Positions 1 through 8,631 of a stretch of 22,204 bases of DNA are shown here, piece after piece. Both the position numbers and the translations under genes were made by a program. The notes under the pieces are model-generated. The model did no database searches and was not told the DNA's origin. It was given only the letters and a program-made list of their open reading frames with translations. Positions within the stretch are counted from its first letter, which is position 1. The number at the start of each line of letters is the position of its first letter. This stretch comes from JBBIII01 sp037446575 (GTDB taxonomy: Bacteria; Bacteroidota; Ignavibacteria; UBA10030): positions 1 through 22,204 of the forward strand of contig JBBIII010000038.1 in the NCBI GenBank assembly GCA_037446575.1. The letters are read 5' to 3'.

Positions 1-348
1 TGTCAGTTGGGGCGATTCATGAATCGCCCCTACGAAGATTTTCCTAGCAAATTGTTAAGTGTCTAATTAATGGGGAAATGAAAAGAATTCATCTCGTAGT
101 AACTACATTTTTTGTTACATCAGGTCTCTATTGAATCACTTTTTTGAATTACCGATTTGACAATCTCGAATCGAGTACGAATACATTACCCCCGTTCTTC
201 GTAAATGCCCCTTAAACCGATTAGCACATTCATCTAAGTAAATTATTTTCTTTTGAAATAAATCCCACCTGATGTAGTCTCACTATCGGTTGAGCTAATG
301 CTGATAATTCTATTGCATACAATAAAAAGATTAATTATGGTTATGTTT
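1..348. other. Intergenic region downstream of rnhB
   Basis: These 348 bases lie downstream of the last minus-strand gene of the large operon and hold no convincing coding frame. They contain a palindromic repeat copy at the very start, a 10-base inverted pair (TACATCAGGT at 116-125 and ACCTGATGTA at 267-276) and an 11-base palindrome, CTCGAATCGAG, at 165-175. I see no tRNA and no GC-rich stem followed by a T tract, so no intrinsic terminator for the operon can be called. Confidence 0.6.
6..33. repeat. Dispersed 28-bp palindrome, copy 1 (one mismatch)
   Basis: The inner 22 bases (9-30) are a perfect palindrome with half-site GGGGCGATTCA. Over 28 bases it matches the copy at 14060-14087 except for a T instead of A at position 8, which breaks one base pair. 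Two near-identical copies 14 kb apart in unrelated intergenic settings show that it is a dispersed element. Similar GTAGGGGCGATTCA-type palindromes are, from memory, common in genomes of several phyla; I cannot check that here. Confidence 0.85.
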
Positions 349-954
349 TTAAACCGAGTGGAAAGATTTTCTGTGTATTGCACATAGACCGTATTTGCGA
401 ATTGCCTCTATATGTCGCTTAGTTCCATACCCTTTATGCTTCGAAAATCCATATTGGGGAAATTCATTATCATATTCAGACATTATTTTATCCCGCGTTA
501 CTTTTGCTATTATAGAAGCCGAGGCGATTGTAAAAGATTTTGAATCGCCGCCGATAATATTTTGAAATGGGAGATTTTCATGTTTGAAAGAATTGCCATC
601 CACAATAACATAGTCAGGTTTAACTCTTAAATTATTCAAAGCATTGCGCATAGCAAGCATTGCCGATTTCAGTATATTTATTTCATCTATTGTATTATGA
701 TCTATTATTCCAATGCCAACGCTTATAGCTTTGCCCATTATCAAATCAAAAAGGAGTTCTCTTTTTTTAGCGGATACTTTCTTCGAATCATCCACATCCT
801 CTATAAATATTTCCTTCGGAAAAATTACAGCCGCCGCAACAACCGGACCTGCCAACGGACCTCGCCCCGCTTCATCCACGCCGGCAATAAGTTCGTTGCC
901 TTCAGTCCACAACTTGTGCTCTATCTCTAATCCAATTTTATTATTCTTACTCAT
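349..954 (-). CDS. rnhB: Ribonuclease HII
   Basis: RNase HII cleaves the RNA strand of RNA:DNA hybrids and incises at single ribonucleotides misincorporated into DNA. The 201-residue protein has the usual family length. The signature AGVDEAGRGPLAGPVVAAAV is at residues 24-43. The expected DEDD metal-binding set is D27, E28, D119 (in IVDGNSF) and D137 (in GGDSKS), followed by the conserved ASASIIAKVTRD stretch. The ATG follows the TGA of the upstream prenyltransferase gene with no intervening base, so translation is probably coupled. It is the last gene of the minus-strand run. Nothing is missing, so identification is very secure. Confidence 0.97.
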   Translation of the reverse strand: MSKNNKIGLEIEHKLWTEGNELIAGVDEAGRGPLAGPVVAAAVIFPKEIFIEDVDDSKKVSAKKRELLFDLIMGKAISVGIGIIDHNTIDEINILKSAMLAMRNALNNLRVKPDYVIVDGNSFKHENLPFQNIIGGDSKSFTIASASIIAKVTRDKIMSEYDNEFPQYGFSKHKGYGTKRHIEAIRKYGLCAIHRKSFHSV

Positions 955-1794
955 TCAAATAGAACCAAGAATAATTGAAATCAATCCGACAATCATAACA
1001 AGTTTCAGATTATTACTTACGATTTTCATCTTTTCAACAGAATGATTTTGCCACATAGACAAAATAGTAATTACGATTAATAAATCGGCTATAAGGACGC
1101 TAAAAAAAGCAAAGCTATAAATTCCAACAATCATTGCATAGATTGTGCTGAAAACTAATAATGAAAGAGAGATCGTTGCAAGCATTAATGCTGGTTTTAT
1201 TCCATACTTAACAGGCAAAGTAATTGCATTGTTACTTTTGTCTCCTTCAACATCCTCTACATCCTTTATAAGCTCGCGGGCAAAGTTAGAGAAAAACGCA
1301 AACAAAGCGGGCATTATTGATCGCTCAATTGTGCCGACTGCAACACCACCGTAAATAAAAGCCATGCCGGTCATCATTCCGACAACAAAATTACCAACAA
1401 CTATCGTTCTTTTCAATTTTGCCGAATAAAAATAAAGCAATACAATTGAAAACGCCACAATTAGTAAAGACAACAAATTTGTAAAGATATTTAGGAATAA
1501 CGCAATTACCGATGTGAGAAACCACATTAGTTTAGCGTCCGACTGACTCAAAATACCTTTTGGCAAGGGGCGGTCAGGTTTGTTAATCTTGTCAATTTCT
1601 ATATCGAAAGAATCATTGATAGCATTAGCGCCTGCAGTTACAAGCGCTCCAGTTGTTGCCGCAAAAAGAATAATTAACCATTCATTCAAAGTACCGCCTG
1701 CAATCCAACAAGCTACAGGGATTGAGACAAATGTTATAAGGACGTTTACTGGTCTGCTTAACAGCAGAAACGCTTTCATTTTTTCAGAATTCAT
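955..1794 (-). CDS. UbiA-family membrane prenyltransferase
   Basis: This polytopic membrane enzyme of 279 residues belongs to the UbiA superfamily, which transfers an isoprenoid diphosphate to an acceptor at the membrane. Both Mg-diphosphate motifs are visible: NDSFDIEID (N60, D61, D64, D68) and DVEDVEGD (D178, D181, D185). About eight hydrophobic segments surround them. The sequence around the second motif, with the following ITLPVKYG, resembles the group annotated as geranylgeranylglycerol-phosphate geranylgeranyltransferase (archaeal DGGGP-synthase-like) more than ubiquinone or heme enzymes, but the acceptor cannot be read from sequence. No quinone or heme genes are nearby; the neighbours are BamA-like (11-base overlap) and rnhB. 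The ATG at 1794 gives a normal N-terminus ending in SRPVN. Confidence 0.88.
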   Translation of the reverse strand: MNSEKMKAFLLLSRPVNVLITFVSIPVACWIAGGTLNEWLIILFAATTGALVTAGANAINDSFDIEIDKINKPDRPLPKGILSQSDAKLMWFLTSVIALFLNIFTNLLSLLIVAFSIVLLYFYSAKLKRTIVVGNFVVGMMTGMAFIYGGVAVGTIERSIMPALFAFFSNFARELIKDVEDVEGDKSNNAITLPVKYGIKPALMLATISLSLLVFSTIYAMIVGIYSFAFFSVLIADLLIVITILSMWQNHSVEKMKIVSNNLKLVMIVGLISIILGSI

Positions 1795-3556
1795 TTATCA
1801 ACCGTATGTGAATTTTCGATGTGCTGAATGTATCTCCTTCGCCAAGCGCAAAACTTACTCCAATATTACCTAACGCCGAATCCAGTTGAACGCCGATTCC
1901 ATAACCAATTTTTCTTTGTTCAGATTTATGAATTCCCAAACGACTGTCTAAAGGCCTGCTAATATATCCGATATCTACAAACCCGTAGAAGAACGAACGA
2001 GAACCCATTATAAAACGATATTCCAAATTTGTCCAAACGAGCCTCGACCCAAAAAATTGTCTTTCACGATAACCGCGTAATGTTGCCGCCCCTCCTAATT
2101 GGAATAAATCGCTTATATCTATTTTGTCGCTTCGAACATCTCTTATGTGCAGTTCGGTTGATACAACTTGCCGTATAAAAGTGGGAAAATAATAATAAAT
2201 ATCGAACAAGATGCGGTTAGTTGATGTTTTAGAATCTGCAAACGAATTCGCGCTTGTTATTGATTTTTTCCCTGCTTTATATTCTGTTGTATATAGAATC
2301 CCTTCTATAGGCATAATTGCGCTATTTCGTGAATCATATTTAATTGATATGCCATAATTCATTGTTTTGCTTTCAGGCACAATCAATTTCCCATACCCTT
2401 CTGTTGGGAAAACATTTGTTTGTGAAAATGACGCTCCAAATGTCAGTAATTCTGTCAACATCATTTCAACAGCGAACTTGTATTGGGTCGAAACAAATGT
2501 AGAATCTTGTTTCCTTTGAAAAAAACCTAAAAGCAAATTTATCGGATATGATGCGACCCAAGGTTCAAAATAATTTAGTTCTGTTTCTTGTGAAGATTTA
2601 TCTTCTTGGTACCACCTGGCAAAAAGTTTTCGCCCTGTTCCAAAAAGATTTCTAAACGATAAATTTACTAAGCCGGTTAAATATCCGCTTTTGCCGCTAA
2701 CTTTAGCCGGTACATAACCTAATACGCCGTCGAAACTATTATGATTACCTTCAGTTAATCGTATTAATAGTCCGCCTTTTTCTCCTTCATTCAGATATAA
2801 TTCTGGAATATCAACGGTTGAAAATAATTGTAATCGGTCTAACCGACTTTTAATTTTTGACGGCATATCCGGATAAAATCTCTGATTTTGCGGCAACCGG
2901 GCTTCGCGTATAATTACATAATCTTTTGTTGTTTTGTTTCCCTCTATTCTTATTTCCTCTATATCCAATGGCTTGCCTTCTTCAATCTCTAATTTCACAT
3001 TAGTAAAATATTTATCTAAAGAATCGGTAAATAAAATGTTACTGATGCTTACTTTTGCTAAAGGAAATCCTTTCTCTGCGTACAATTGAAGCAGTAACTT
3101 AATATCTTGTTCAAGTCTTGAGGAGACAAATGGTTCTCCCGGCTTCAATGACATTATCATCATTAAATTGTGCTCTGATAACTTTTCGCAACCACTTAAT
3201 TTTATTTCTTCTATAACCGATTGCTTTCCTTCATATAGAAAAATATTTATCTCCGCCTCAAAACGATTCGTATCCTTAATAATCGATATTGAATCTACTC
3301 GCAAATGCAGATAACCTTCTTCTTTATAAAGTTCGATAATTTTATTTACATCGGAATTAAGATTATTTTCATTCAGATAACCATTCCTATTTGTCGAAAT
3401 GATAGTAAGCAGTTGGTTTTCTGAAAATAATTGATTCCCCAAAAACTCGATATTGCGCACACGAAAATTATCTTGCGCAATTGCATTCGATAGCATAAAA
3501 AGGAAATTAATAGTAATTATAAATTGACGAACAACGTAAATCTTTATTCTAATCAT
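1784..3556 (-). CDS. BamA/TamA-family outer-membrane protein (POTRA + Omp85 barrel)
   Basis: This Omp85-family outer-membrane protein has an N-terminal signal peptide (about residues 1-27, cut after NAIA), repeated POTRA-like units of the type RNIEFLGN...F...L and IEEIRIEGNKTTKDYVIIRE over about residues 30-270, and a C-terminal surface-antigen beta-barrel. It ends in IHIRLINEF, the terminal phenylalanine expected of an outer-membrane insertion signal. At about 590 residues it is shorter than canonical BamA (about 800, five POTRAs), so it is more likely a TamA-like or accessory assembly factor than the essential BamA. I chose the ATG at 3556 because the signal peptide starts there; an in-frame ATG at 3601 would add 15 residues overlapping the GWxTD gene. 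Its exact client is unknown. Confidence 0.88.
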   Translation of the reverse strand: MIRIKIYVVRQFIITINFLFMLSNAIAQDNFRVRNIEFLGNQLFSENQLLTIISTNRNGYLNENNLNSDVNKIIELYKEEGYLHLRVDSISIIKDTNRFEAEINIFLYEGKQSVIEEIKLSGCEKLSEHNLMMIMSLKPGEPFVSSRLEQDIKLLLQLYAEKGFPLAKVSISNILFTDSLDKYFTNVKLEIEEGKPLDIEEIRIEGNKTTKDYVIIREARLPQNQRFYPDMPSKIKSRLDRLQLFSTVDIPELYLNEGEKGGLLIRLTEGNHNSFDGVLGYVPAKVSGKSGYLTGLVNLSFRNLFGTGRKLFARWYQEDKSSQETELNYFEPWVASYPINLLLGFFQRKQDSTFVSTQYKFAVEMMLTELLTFGASFSQTNVFPTEGYGKLIVPESKTMNYGISIKYDSRNSAIMPIEGILYTTEYKAGKKSITSANSFADSKTSTNRILFDIYYYFPTFIRQVVSTELHIRDVRSDKIDISDLFQLGGAATLRGYRERQFFGSRLVWTNLEYRFIMGSRSFFYGFVDIGYISRPLDSRLGIHKSEQRKIGYGIGVQLDSALGNIGVSFALGEGDTFSTSKIHIRLINEF

Positions 3557-3582
3557 CGCTGCTAAAATGAGCCGCCTAATAT

Positions 3583-4899
3583 TCAACGCACACGCCCCCA
3601 TAAATCAGTTTCCGGGTACCTCAATCTATAATCCCCAAAACCAGTTTCATCAACAAAAATGAATTCTCGATTAAGATCATAGTAATACCAAATTTCGTAC
3701 GGCTTCGAATTAGCGTCAAAAGGACGCCTTTCTACTTGTTGCGGCGCGCCAAAGCGAATAAATACCATACCACGGTCAGATTTCCATCCTTCAAAATAAG
3801 CGGAAAAATTTTTATTAGCGTATTCAACTCGATTGTAATATTCTTCCATCAATTCATTTTCTGGCGTTTTAGGATCGGGATCGCGTTTTGCCCAAAAAGA
3901 TAAAAATCTTTGAAGTTTTTCTTCGTTCGTTTGCGCTTCTCTGATAAAATCTATCTCTCCGCCTCGCGCTATATAAATCAACTGATCAGTCGCTTTATCT
4001 ATATCTGTTATGTTTGGCGGCATATTTCTCGTTCTTATTATGCAAGTCCGAGAAACAGAAGCGCGAGTTCCAGTGTAAGCTGATGTGCGCGGATATCGTT
4101 CAGCTTCAACAATTATCAAATACAAATCTGTCGATATATCTAATGAGTCGATCCGCCAAACAATCTGCGTGCGTGGACTATCAGTCTTTGCGACCTTAGT
4201 GTATCGCGATTTTGTTTCATTCTTCGAATTTACAAATCGACATAAAAATTGAATACTGTCAAATTGAACTTTGTTTTGATAAACTTCAAAGAACAAATAA
4301 AAATAATTTACTTCTTTCCCGATTATGCCGGTCAAATTGGGCACGATGTTTTTTCTGTTGTTATCGGCGCTAATTCTATGAACTAACATAATATCGCTTA
4401 ATGCAAGCGAATCCTTGCTGTAGTCCCTAAGGTTAATTTGTAAATTAGTAGTAGTGCTCTTTTTTGATTCGCTATCCGTTATTTGAAGAATGAGATTGTA
4501 TTTGCCGACAAATACATCCGCCGAAAATTGCCTAATATTAGATAACCGACTTGAAACTGTATGAGCAAAATCTTTTAAGCTTACTTCGGCAAATTGAGTT
4601 TTTTGCCATACCAGTTTGTCATCTCTAGTTTTCAAATTTGCCGTTATTTCGTACCTGCCTATATATAGGTTGTCTTCTTTCGCAAAGCTTATCTCACTAT
4701 AAGGCACCTGTATATATACATCAATTTTTCCTTTGCCAGAATCTTCAGATCCATACGCAAACGCTTCTGTAAATATTCTCGAGCTTATTCCATCCTTCTT
4801 TCGCTTATCTATATCCTGCGCATGCGAATCAGTAAAGAATATTGATACACATAAAATCAAGAATATAAAATCATTCCGCCGCAAATTTTTATAATTCAA
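3583..4899 (-). CDS. GWxTD domain-containing secreted protein
   Basis: This 438-residue exported protein of unknown function carries the GWxTD domain known from Bacteroidota, Acidobacteriota and relatives. The motif is GWKSDRG at residues 371-377 (serine in place of the usual threonine), followed by the characteristic RFGAPQQVERRP and YEIWYYYDLNREFIFVD. The N-terminus (NDFIFLILCVSIFFTDSHAQ) is a signal peptide. Residues of about 45-300 look like beta-sandwich repeats. The start is TTG at 4899: no in-frame ATG is available and GAGGA lies 8 bases upstream, giving an 11-base overlap with rimO. Its steady partnership with an Omp85-type protein suggests an envelope role; that is inference. Confidence 0.88.
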   Translation of the reverse strand: MNYKNLRRNDFIFLILCVSIFFTDSHAQDIDKRKKDGISSRIFTEAFAYGSEDSGKGKIDVYIQVPYSEISFAKEDNLYIGRYEITANLKTRDDKLVWQKTQFAEVSLKDFAHTVSSRLSNIRQFSADVFVGKYNLILQITDSESKKSTTTNLQINLRDYSKDSLALSDIMLVHRISADNNRKNIVPNLTGIIGKEVNYFYLFFEVYQNKVQFDSIQFLCRFVNSKNETKSRYTKVAKTDSPRTQIVWRIDSLDISTDLYLIIVEAERYPRTSAYTGTRASVSRTCIIRTRNMPPNITDIDKATDQLIYIARGGEIDFIREAQTNEEKLQRFLSFWAKRDPDPKTPENELMEEYYNRVEYANKNFSAYFEGWKSDRGMVFIRFGAPQQVERRPFDANSKPYEIWYYYDLNREFIFVDETGFGDYRLRYPETDLWGRVR

Positions 4900-6208
4900 G
4901 GTTCATTTCCTCAATTGTTTTTTTTGTCGTTGCGTACAAATCATATTCGCTCGCATCTGTAACTTCAACGCAATAAAAAGAGCCAATATTTAACATTTTA
5001 TTAGAACTTATATAAATTTCTTGATCAATTTCAGGCGCATCCCATTCAGTTCTTCCGATGAAATATTCTCCTTCTTTTCTATCTATCAATACTTTTATCT
5101 GCTTGCCTGCTAAAGACTCGTTACGTTCTTCAGATATATCTTTTTGAATTTCCATAATTTTTTCTATTCGCTTTTGCTTTACTTTCGTAGGGATTGGATC
5201 CCCCAAACTAAAAGCTCCTGTTCCTTCTTCTTGTGAATATGCAAAAACTCCAAGCCGATGAAATTTAAACTCTTCAACAAAACTGCAAAGTTTTTCAAAA
5301 TCTTTTTCCGTCTCTGTTGGATAACCGACAATTAGTGTTGTACGCAGCCCTAAGTTTGGGATTTCATCAATAAGCCGATTTAGCAAATCGCGTGTAGCAC
5401 GCTCTGTAATTCCGCGTTGCATCGATTTAAGCACATTATCCGAAATATGTTGAATCGGCATATCTATATATCGGCATATTTTCGGAATCCTCTGAAATAC
5501 TTCGATAACATCTACCGGAAATTTTGCAGGATAAGCGTACATCAATCTTATCCACTCGATGCCGTTAATTTCATTCAGTCCTTTCAATAAATCTGATATC
5601 CTGCGCTTTCCATAAATATCCAAACCGTAAAAAGTTGTATCCTGCGCTATTACAATTAACTCTTTTACCCCCTTTTTTGCAAGCATGTTTGCTTCTCGAA
5701 TAATTTCTTCAGAAGGCAAGCTAATATGTTTTCCCCTCATCAACGGAATCGCGCAAAATGAACATGGATTATCGCATCCTTCCGAGATTTTTAAATAAGC
5801 ATAATGAGCTGGCGTTGTAAGCATACGCTCGCCGTACAATTTCTTTTTATAATCAACGCCTAACGTTTTTAACACATCAACCAAATTATTTGTGCCAAAG
5901 AACGAATCGACTTCGGGAATTTCATCAGATAATTCTTTTTTAAATCTTTCCGAAAGGCATCCCATCACAACAATTTTTTTTATATCGCCCCGATTTTTCT
6001 TTTCAACCGCCTCAATAATTGTATCAATAGATTCTTGTTTAGAGTCTTTTATAAATCCGCATGTGTTGATAACAACTGTATCGGCGTTATCAATGGATTC
6101 AACAATATCAATATTGCCTTGCTGTAATTGAGCTAATAAATATTCTGAATCCACTTGATTTTTTGGACAACCAAGCGTTACGACTTGAACTTTTGTTCTG
6201 ACTGACAC
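4889..6208 (-). CDS. rimO: Ribosomal protein uS12 methylthiotransferase RimO
   Basis: RimO is a radical-SAM enzyme that attaches a methylthio group to the conserved aspartate of ribosomal protein S12. All three parts are present in 439 residues. The N-terminal MTTase domain has C14 (TLGCPKNQVDSE), C50 (NTCGFI) and C84 (VMGCLSE) for the auxiliary 4Fe-4S cluster. The radical-SAM motif is SEGCDNPCSFCAIP with C145, C149 and C152. A TRAM-like C-terminus covers about residues 370-432. The CSFCAIP form and the CPKNQVDSE opening favour RimO over MiaB or MtaB. Translation starts at GTG 6208 with only a weak AAAAGA upstream. The gene overlaps the GWxTD gene downstream and follows cdsA after 22 bases. 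Confidence 0.96.
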   Translation of the reverse strand: MSVRTKVQVVTLGCPKNQVDSEYLLAQLQQGNIDIVESIDNADTVVINTCGFIKDSKQESIDTIIEAVEKKNRGDIKKIVVMGCLSERFKKELSDEIPEVDSFFGTNNLVDVLKTLGVDYKKKLYGERMLTTPAHYAYLKISEGCDNPCSFCAIPLMRGKHISLPSEEIIREANMLAKKGVKELIVIAQDTTFYGLDIYGKRRISDLLKGLNEINGIEWIRLMYAYPAKFPVDVIEVFQRIPKICRYIDMPIQHISDNVLKSMQRGITERATRDLLNRLIDEIPNLGLRTTLIVGYPTETEKDFEKLCSFVEEFKFHRLGVFAYSQEEGTGAFSLGDPIPTKVKQKRIEKIMEIQKDISEERNESLAGKQIKVLIDRKEGEYFIGRTEWDAPEIDQEIYISSNKMLNIGSFYCVEVTDASEYDLYATTKKTIEEMNLEL

Positions 6209-6230
6209 GTTTTTCTTTTACGAACTATTT

Positions 6231-7181
6231 TTATGATAAGACTATAAAGTCTATATAAAGATACACAATTGGCGATATATAAACCAAGCTGTCGAAGCGG
6301 TCGTACACACCGCCATGTCCGGGAATTAATGAAGAGGAGTCCTTAACGCCGGCATCGCGCTTGAAACGGGATTCTATTAAATCCCCAATTTGCCCAAATA
6401 TTCCGATAAGAACACCGATAATAATTGCATGATGCAATGCGAGATAATCAAGCAAAAGAATTTTTGCAATTATCATAGTTAGCACCGAAAATATAAAACC
6501 GAAAACAGCGCCTTCCCAAGTTTTCTTCGGACTAACTCGCTCAAATAAGCGATGTTTGCCAAACAACAATCCGCCAAAATAAGCGGCTGTATCACAAATC
6601 CAAATTGTTGCGAGAATTGAAATTATTGTATAACCACCCCAGCGATTAATTTGCATTAATAGATTTTCGTCTGTAATTCCAGCACCAAAAAACTTGTGCG
6701 CTGGAAAACCGTATGGAAATAATTCGCGCAGGAATATCAATGTTCCAAAGCATAGCGAAATTACCATTACGCCTAATATTGTAGATGCAATGTTCAATGT
6801 CGGCGACCCCTTACTGCGGAATAATTCCACTAATAACGTAATGATGATAAATAAAAGCAGTACCACAGTCAATAGTTGATGCTGTGAGAACATAGACAAG
6901 CGATAATTAAAGTTGATCAAAAAAAACATATATACTTCAACTTGAAGTCTTTCATATATAAAAATACCATTCACGATAAAGCCAGTTAGCAACCCAAATA
7001 CTTTTAAGGGTAATGCGCCTTTCGTTTCTGTAAGTTTGTAGAATTCATATAACGACAAGAATGATATAAACGCTACGAGGAAAAAGAAATAATAGCCGCC
7101 AAGTATGGCAAACCATATTATAAGCGGTATTGCTCCACATGCGATAAGCACTCTCGGTAATAGACTTTCAAATTTAGACAT
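6231..7181 (-). CDS. cdsA: Phosphatidate cytidylyltransferase
   Basis: CdsA makes CDP-diacylglycerol from phosphatidate and CTP at the inner membrane, the entry point to bacterial phospholipids. The 316-residue protein has multiple hydrophobic segments and the diagnostic C-terminal signature: SPKKTWEGA, then IGDLIESRFKRDAGVKD, then LIPGHGGVYDRFDSL (about residues 265-299). It is slightly longer than the usual 270-290 because of extra hydrophobic sequence in the first 120 residues. An AAGGGA ribosome-binding site is 7 bases before the ATG. It lies between the zinc-finger protein gene (69-base gap, the longest in this operon) and rimO, so a secondary promoter in that gap is possible but none is evident. 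Confidence 0.96.
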   Translation of the reverse strand: MSKFESLLPRVLIACGAIPLIIWFAILGGYYFFFLVAFISFLSLYEFYKLTETKGALPLKVFGLLTGFIVNGIFIYERLQVEVYMFFLINFNYRLSMFSQHQLLTVVLLLFIIITLLVELFRSKGSPTLNIASTILGVMVISLCFGTLIFLRELFPYGFPAHKFFGAGITDENLLMQINRWGGYTIISILATIWICDTAAYFGGLLFGKHRLFERVSPKKTWEGAVFGFIFSVLTMIIAKILLLDYLALHHAIIIGVLIGIFGQIGDLIESRFKRDAGVKDSSSLIPGHGGVYDRFDSLVYISPIVYLYIDFIVLS

Positions 7182-7250
7182 TTATAATCCCTTAACAATA
7201 ATGTAAAAAAGAAAATTATTTGAAAAAAATTACAATTACTTATACTGCGC

Positions 7251-7721
7251 TTATTGAATAAGATTCAAATCTAATAACAGAGTTTTCGCTTTATCCCATT
7301 CTGCGTCCTTCACAAAAACAAGAATTCTTTTTTGTTTCAACTCATTTGTCGAGATGTAATCGTGTAACGAAAACATTTTTGCTTCAATGCATGAATTATT
7401 CAGATTGCTAATAATAGCTTCCGCTTCAAATTCTGATTCAGGCCGATATATAATTTTGTATTCATTAAATATGGATAAATGATCTGGAGAGTTGCATAAA
7501 ATTATTTTTCCATTCTTCACAGCGCATTGCCAACATACGGGCTTATTGCACACCGTGCAAATTCCTATAGAATGATTTTGCGGATGAGTTTCGCATTCAA
7601 TTAAAAAGTCGTTTAGGTTTAAAATATTTCCGCAGAAATCACAAAAACAACAATCACAATCGCAAACAAAACCGCAATTAGCGCAAGTGATTTTATTGTT
7701 ATCACGCGCGCTTGATAACAT
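7251..7721 (-). CDS. Small zinc-finger protein with DUF2007-like domain
   Basis: This 156-residue protein has no known function. It begins with a very cysteine-rich stretch (C13, C16, C20, C22, C24, C25, C27, C30), which looks like a zinc ribbon with extra cysteines. A B-box-like finger follows (CETHPQNH, CTVCNKPVCWQC, then CNSPDH). The last 60 residues, YKIIYRPESEFEAEAIISNL and ILVFVKDAEWDKAKTLLLDL, resemble DUF2007, a putative signal-transducing domain. The ATG at 7721 puts the protein directly before the first zinc pair and overlaps the protease gene by 20 bases; a TTG at 7772 would lengthen it by 17 residues but overlap by 71. It is probably a cytosolic metal-binding or protein-interaction factor, by inference only. 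Confidence 0.7.
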   Translation of the reverse strand: MLSSARDNNKITCANCGFVCDCDCCFCDFCGNILNLNDFLIECETHPQNHSIGICTVCNKPVCWQCAVKNGKIILCNSPDHLSIFNEYKIIYRPESEFEAEAIISNLNNSCIEAKMFSLHDYISTNELKQKRILVFVKDAEWDKAKTLLLDLNLIQ

Positions 7722-8631
7722 TTTGAGTAATCCGTAGGTACGCAATAAATGAAAATAAAAACAACACGGCAAACAAACACAATATTAATAACATAGTTGG
7801 AATATTAGCTGTGGATTGAGAGAAACCGACTAAATCATCATCTTGCACGCCGTAATATGAAGCTAGAACCGCCATGAAGTTATTAAAGAAATGGGCTGAG
7901 ATTGGAAGCCAAAGACTTTGAGAACGAAAACGTAACAATCCGAAGAAGACCCCAAGTCCAATTAACGGCACAAGTTCAAAGGGATTAATATGGTAAAGAC
8001 CGAAAATAGTGCCCGATAATATAGCGGCAACAATAGGTGACATCAAACGTTCGAAAGTCTTTTGAATATAACCACGGAAAAGCAATTCTTCGACTATGGA
8101 TGGTGTAATCGCAACAACAAAAACTACTGCAAAAAGTTCGAAAGGGGAATCAGCGCGAATTAAGACTTTTATTAATTCTAAAAACATTTTTCTGATTGGC
8201 TCAAGGAACTCGCGGACCAATTCCGGCATCGGTATTAGTTTCTGGAAAAAAATGTATACTTCAAATACACGTTGGAGTGAAAAAAGAGCAAGAAGCGCTA
8301 AAGTAGATTCAAGAAGACCCGGAATTCTGAATGGAAAAACACTCTTCATTTTTGTTGTAGTAAGGCGAGCCAAAAAAAGCGTCGGAAGAAGTATAAAGCA
8401 TAGCTGACCAAAAACTGTTAAGTAACGAATAGTCCAAACATTTTCTCGCGTAATTGACATGGAACCAATTACCAGGAAAGTAATTATTCCTCCGCCAACC
8501 TGATAAAGAAGAAATATAAAGATCAGCGATAAGAATGCAAATAATACCGGATGAATTTCATGTCTATCTATAAAAGAGAGCGTTAAGGGAGTTTCTAATG
8601 TTTCAGTTTTGTTTTCGATTTGTTCAGTCAT
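7702..8631 (-). CDS. CPBP-family intramembrane glutamic protease
   Basis: This 309-residue polytopic membrane protein belongs to the CPBP (Abi, CAAX-protease/bacteriocin-processing) family related to Rce1. The three family motifs are present: EELLFRG (E181, E182, R186), FGLYH with H214, and HFFNN with H247 and N251, all in predicted membrane helices. There are about seven to eight hydrophobic segments, and the N-terminal 27 residues are soluble. Family members are proteases or scaffolds. Many roles (prenyl-protein processing, bacteriocin immunity, envelope stress) have been proposed, and the substrate here is unknown. Its ATG overlaps the TGA of the upstream gene (ATGA), so the two are translationally coupled. 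No bacteriocin genes are near. Confidence 0.92.
   Translation of the reverse strand: MTEQIENKTETLETPLTLSFIDRHEIHPVLFAFLSLIFIFLLYQVGGGIITFLVIGSMSITRENVWTIRYLTVFGQLCFILLPTLFLARLTTTKMKSVFPFRIPGLLESTLALLALFSLQRVFEVYIFFQKLIPMPELVREFLEPIRKMFLELIKVLIRADSPFELFAVVFVVAITPSIVEELLFRGYIQKTFERLMSPIVAAILSGTIFGLYHINPFELVPLIGLGVFFGLLRFRSQSLWLPISAHFFNNFMAVLASYYGVQDDDLVGFSQSTANIPTMLLILCLFAVLFLFSFIAYLRITQNVIKRA

Noticed and set aside
165..175. CTCGAATCGAG, considered as a tRNA T-arm fragment
   Set aside because: No acceptor, D- or anticodon-arm pairing can be built around it.
713..1045. Plus-strand open frames over rnhB and ubiA
   Set aside because: They are antisense to genes with intact catalytic motifs and have no recognisable product.
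7702..8631. CPBP protease considered as a bacteriocin-immunity or phage-defence module
   Set aside because: No bacteriocin, toxin or defence genes are nearby and the gene sits in a housekeeping operon.
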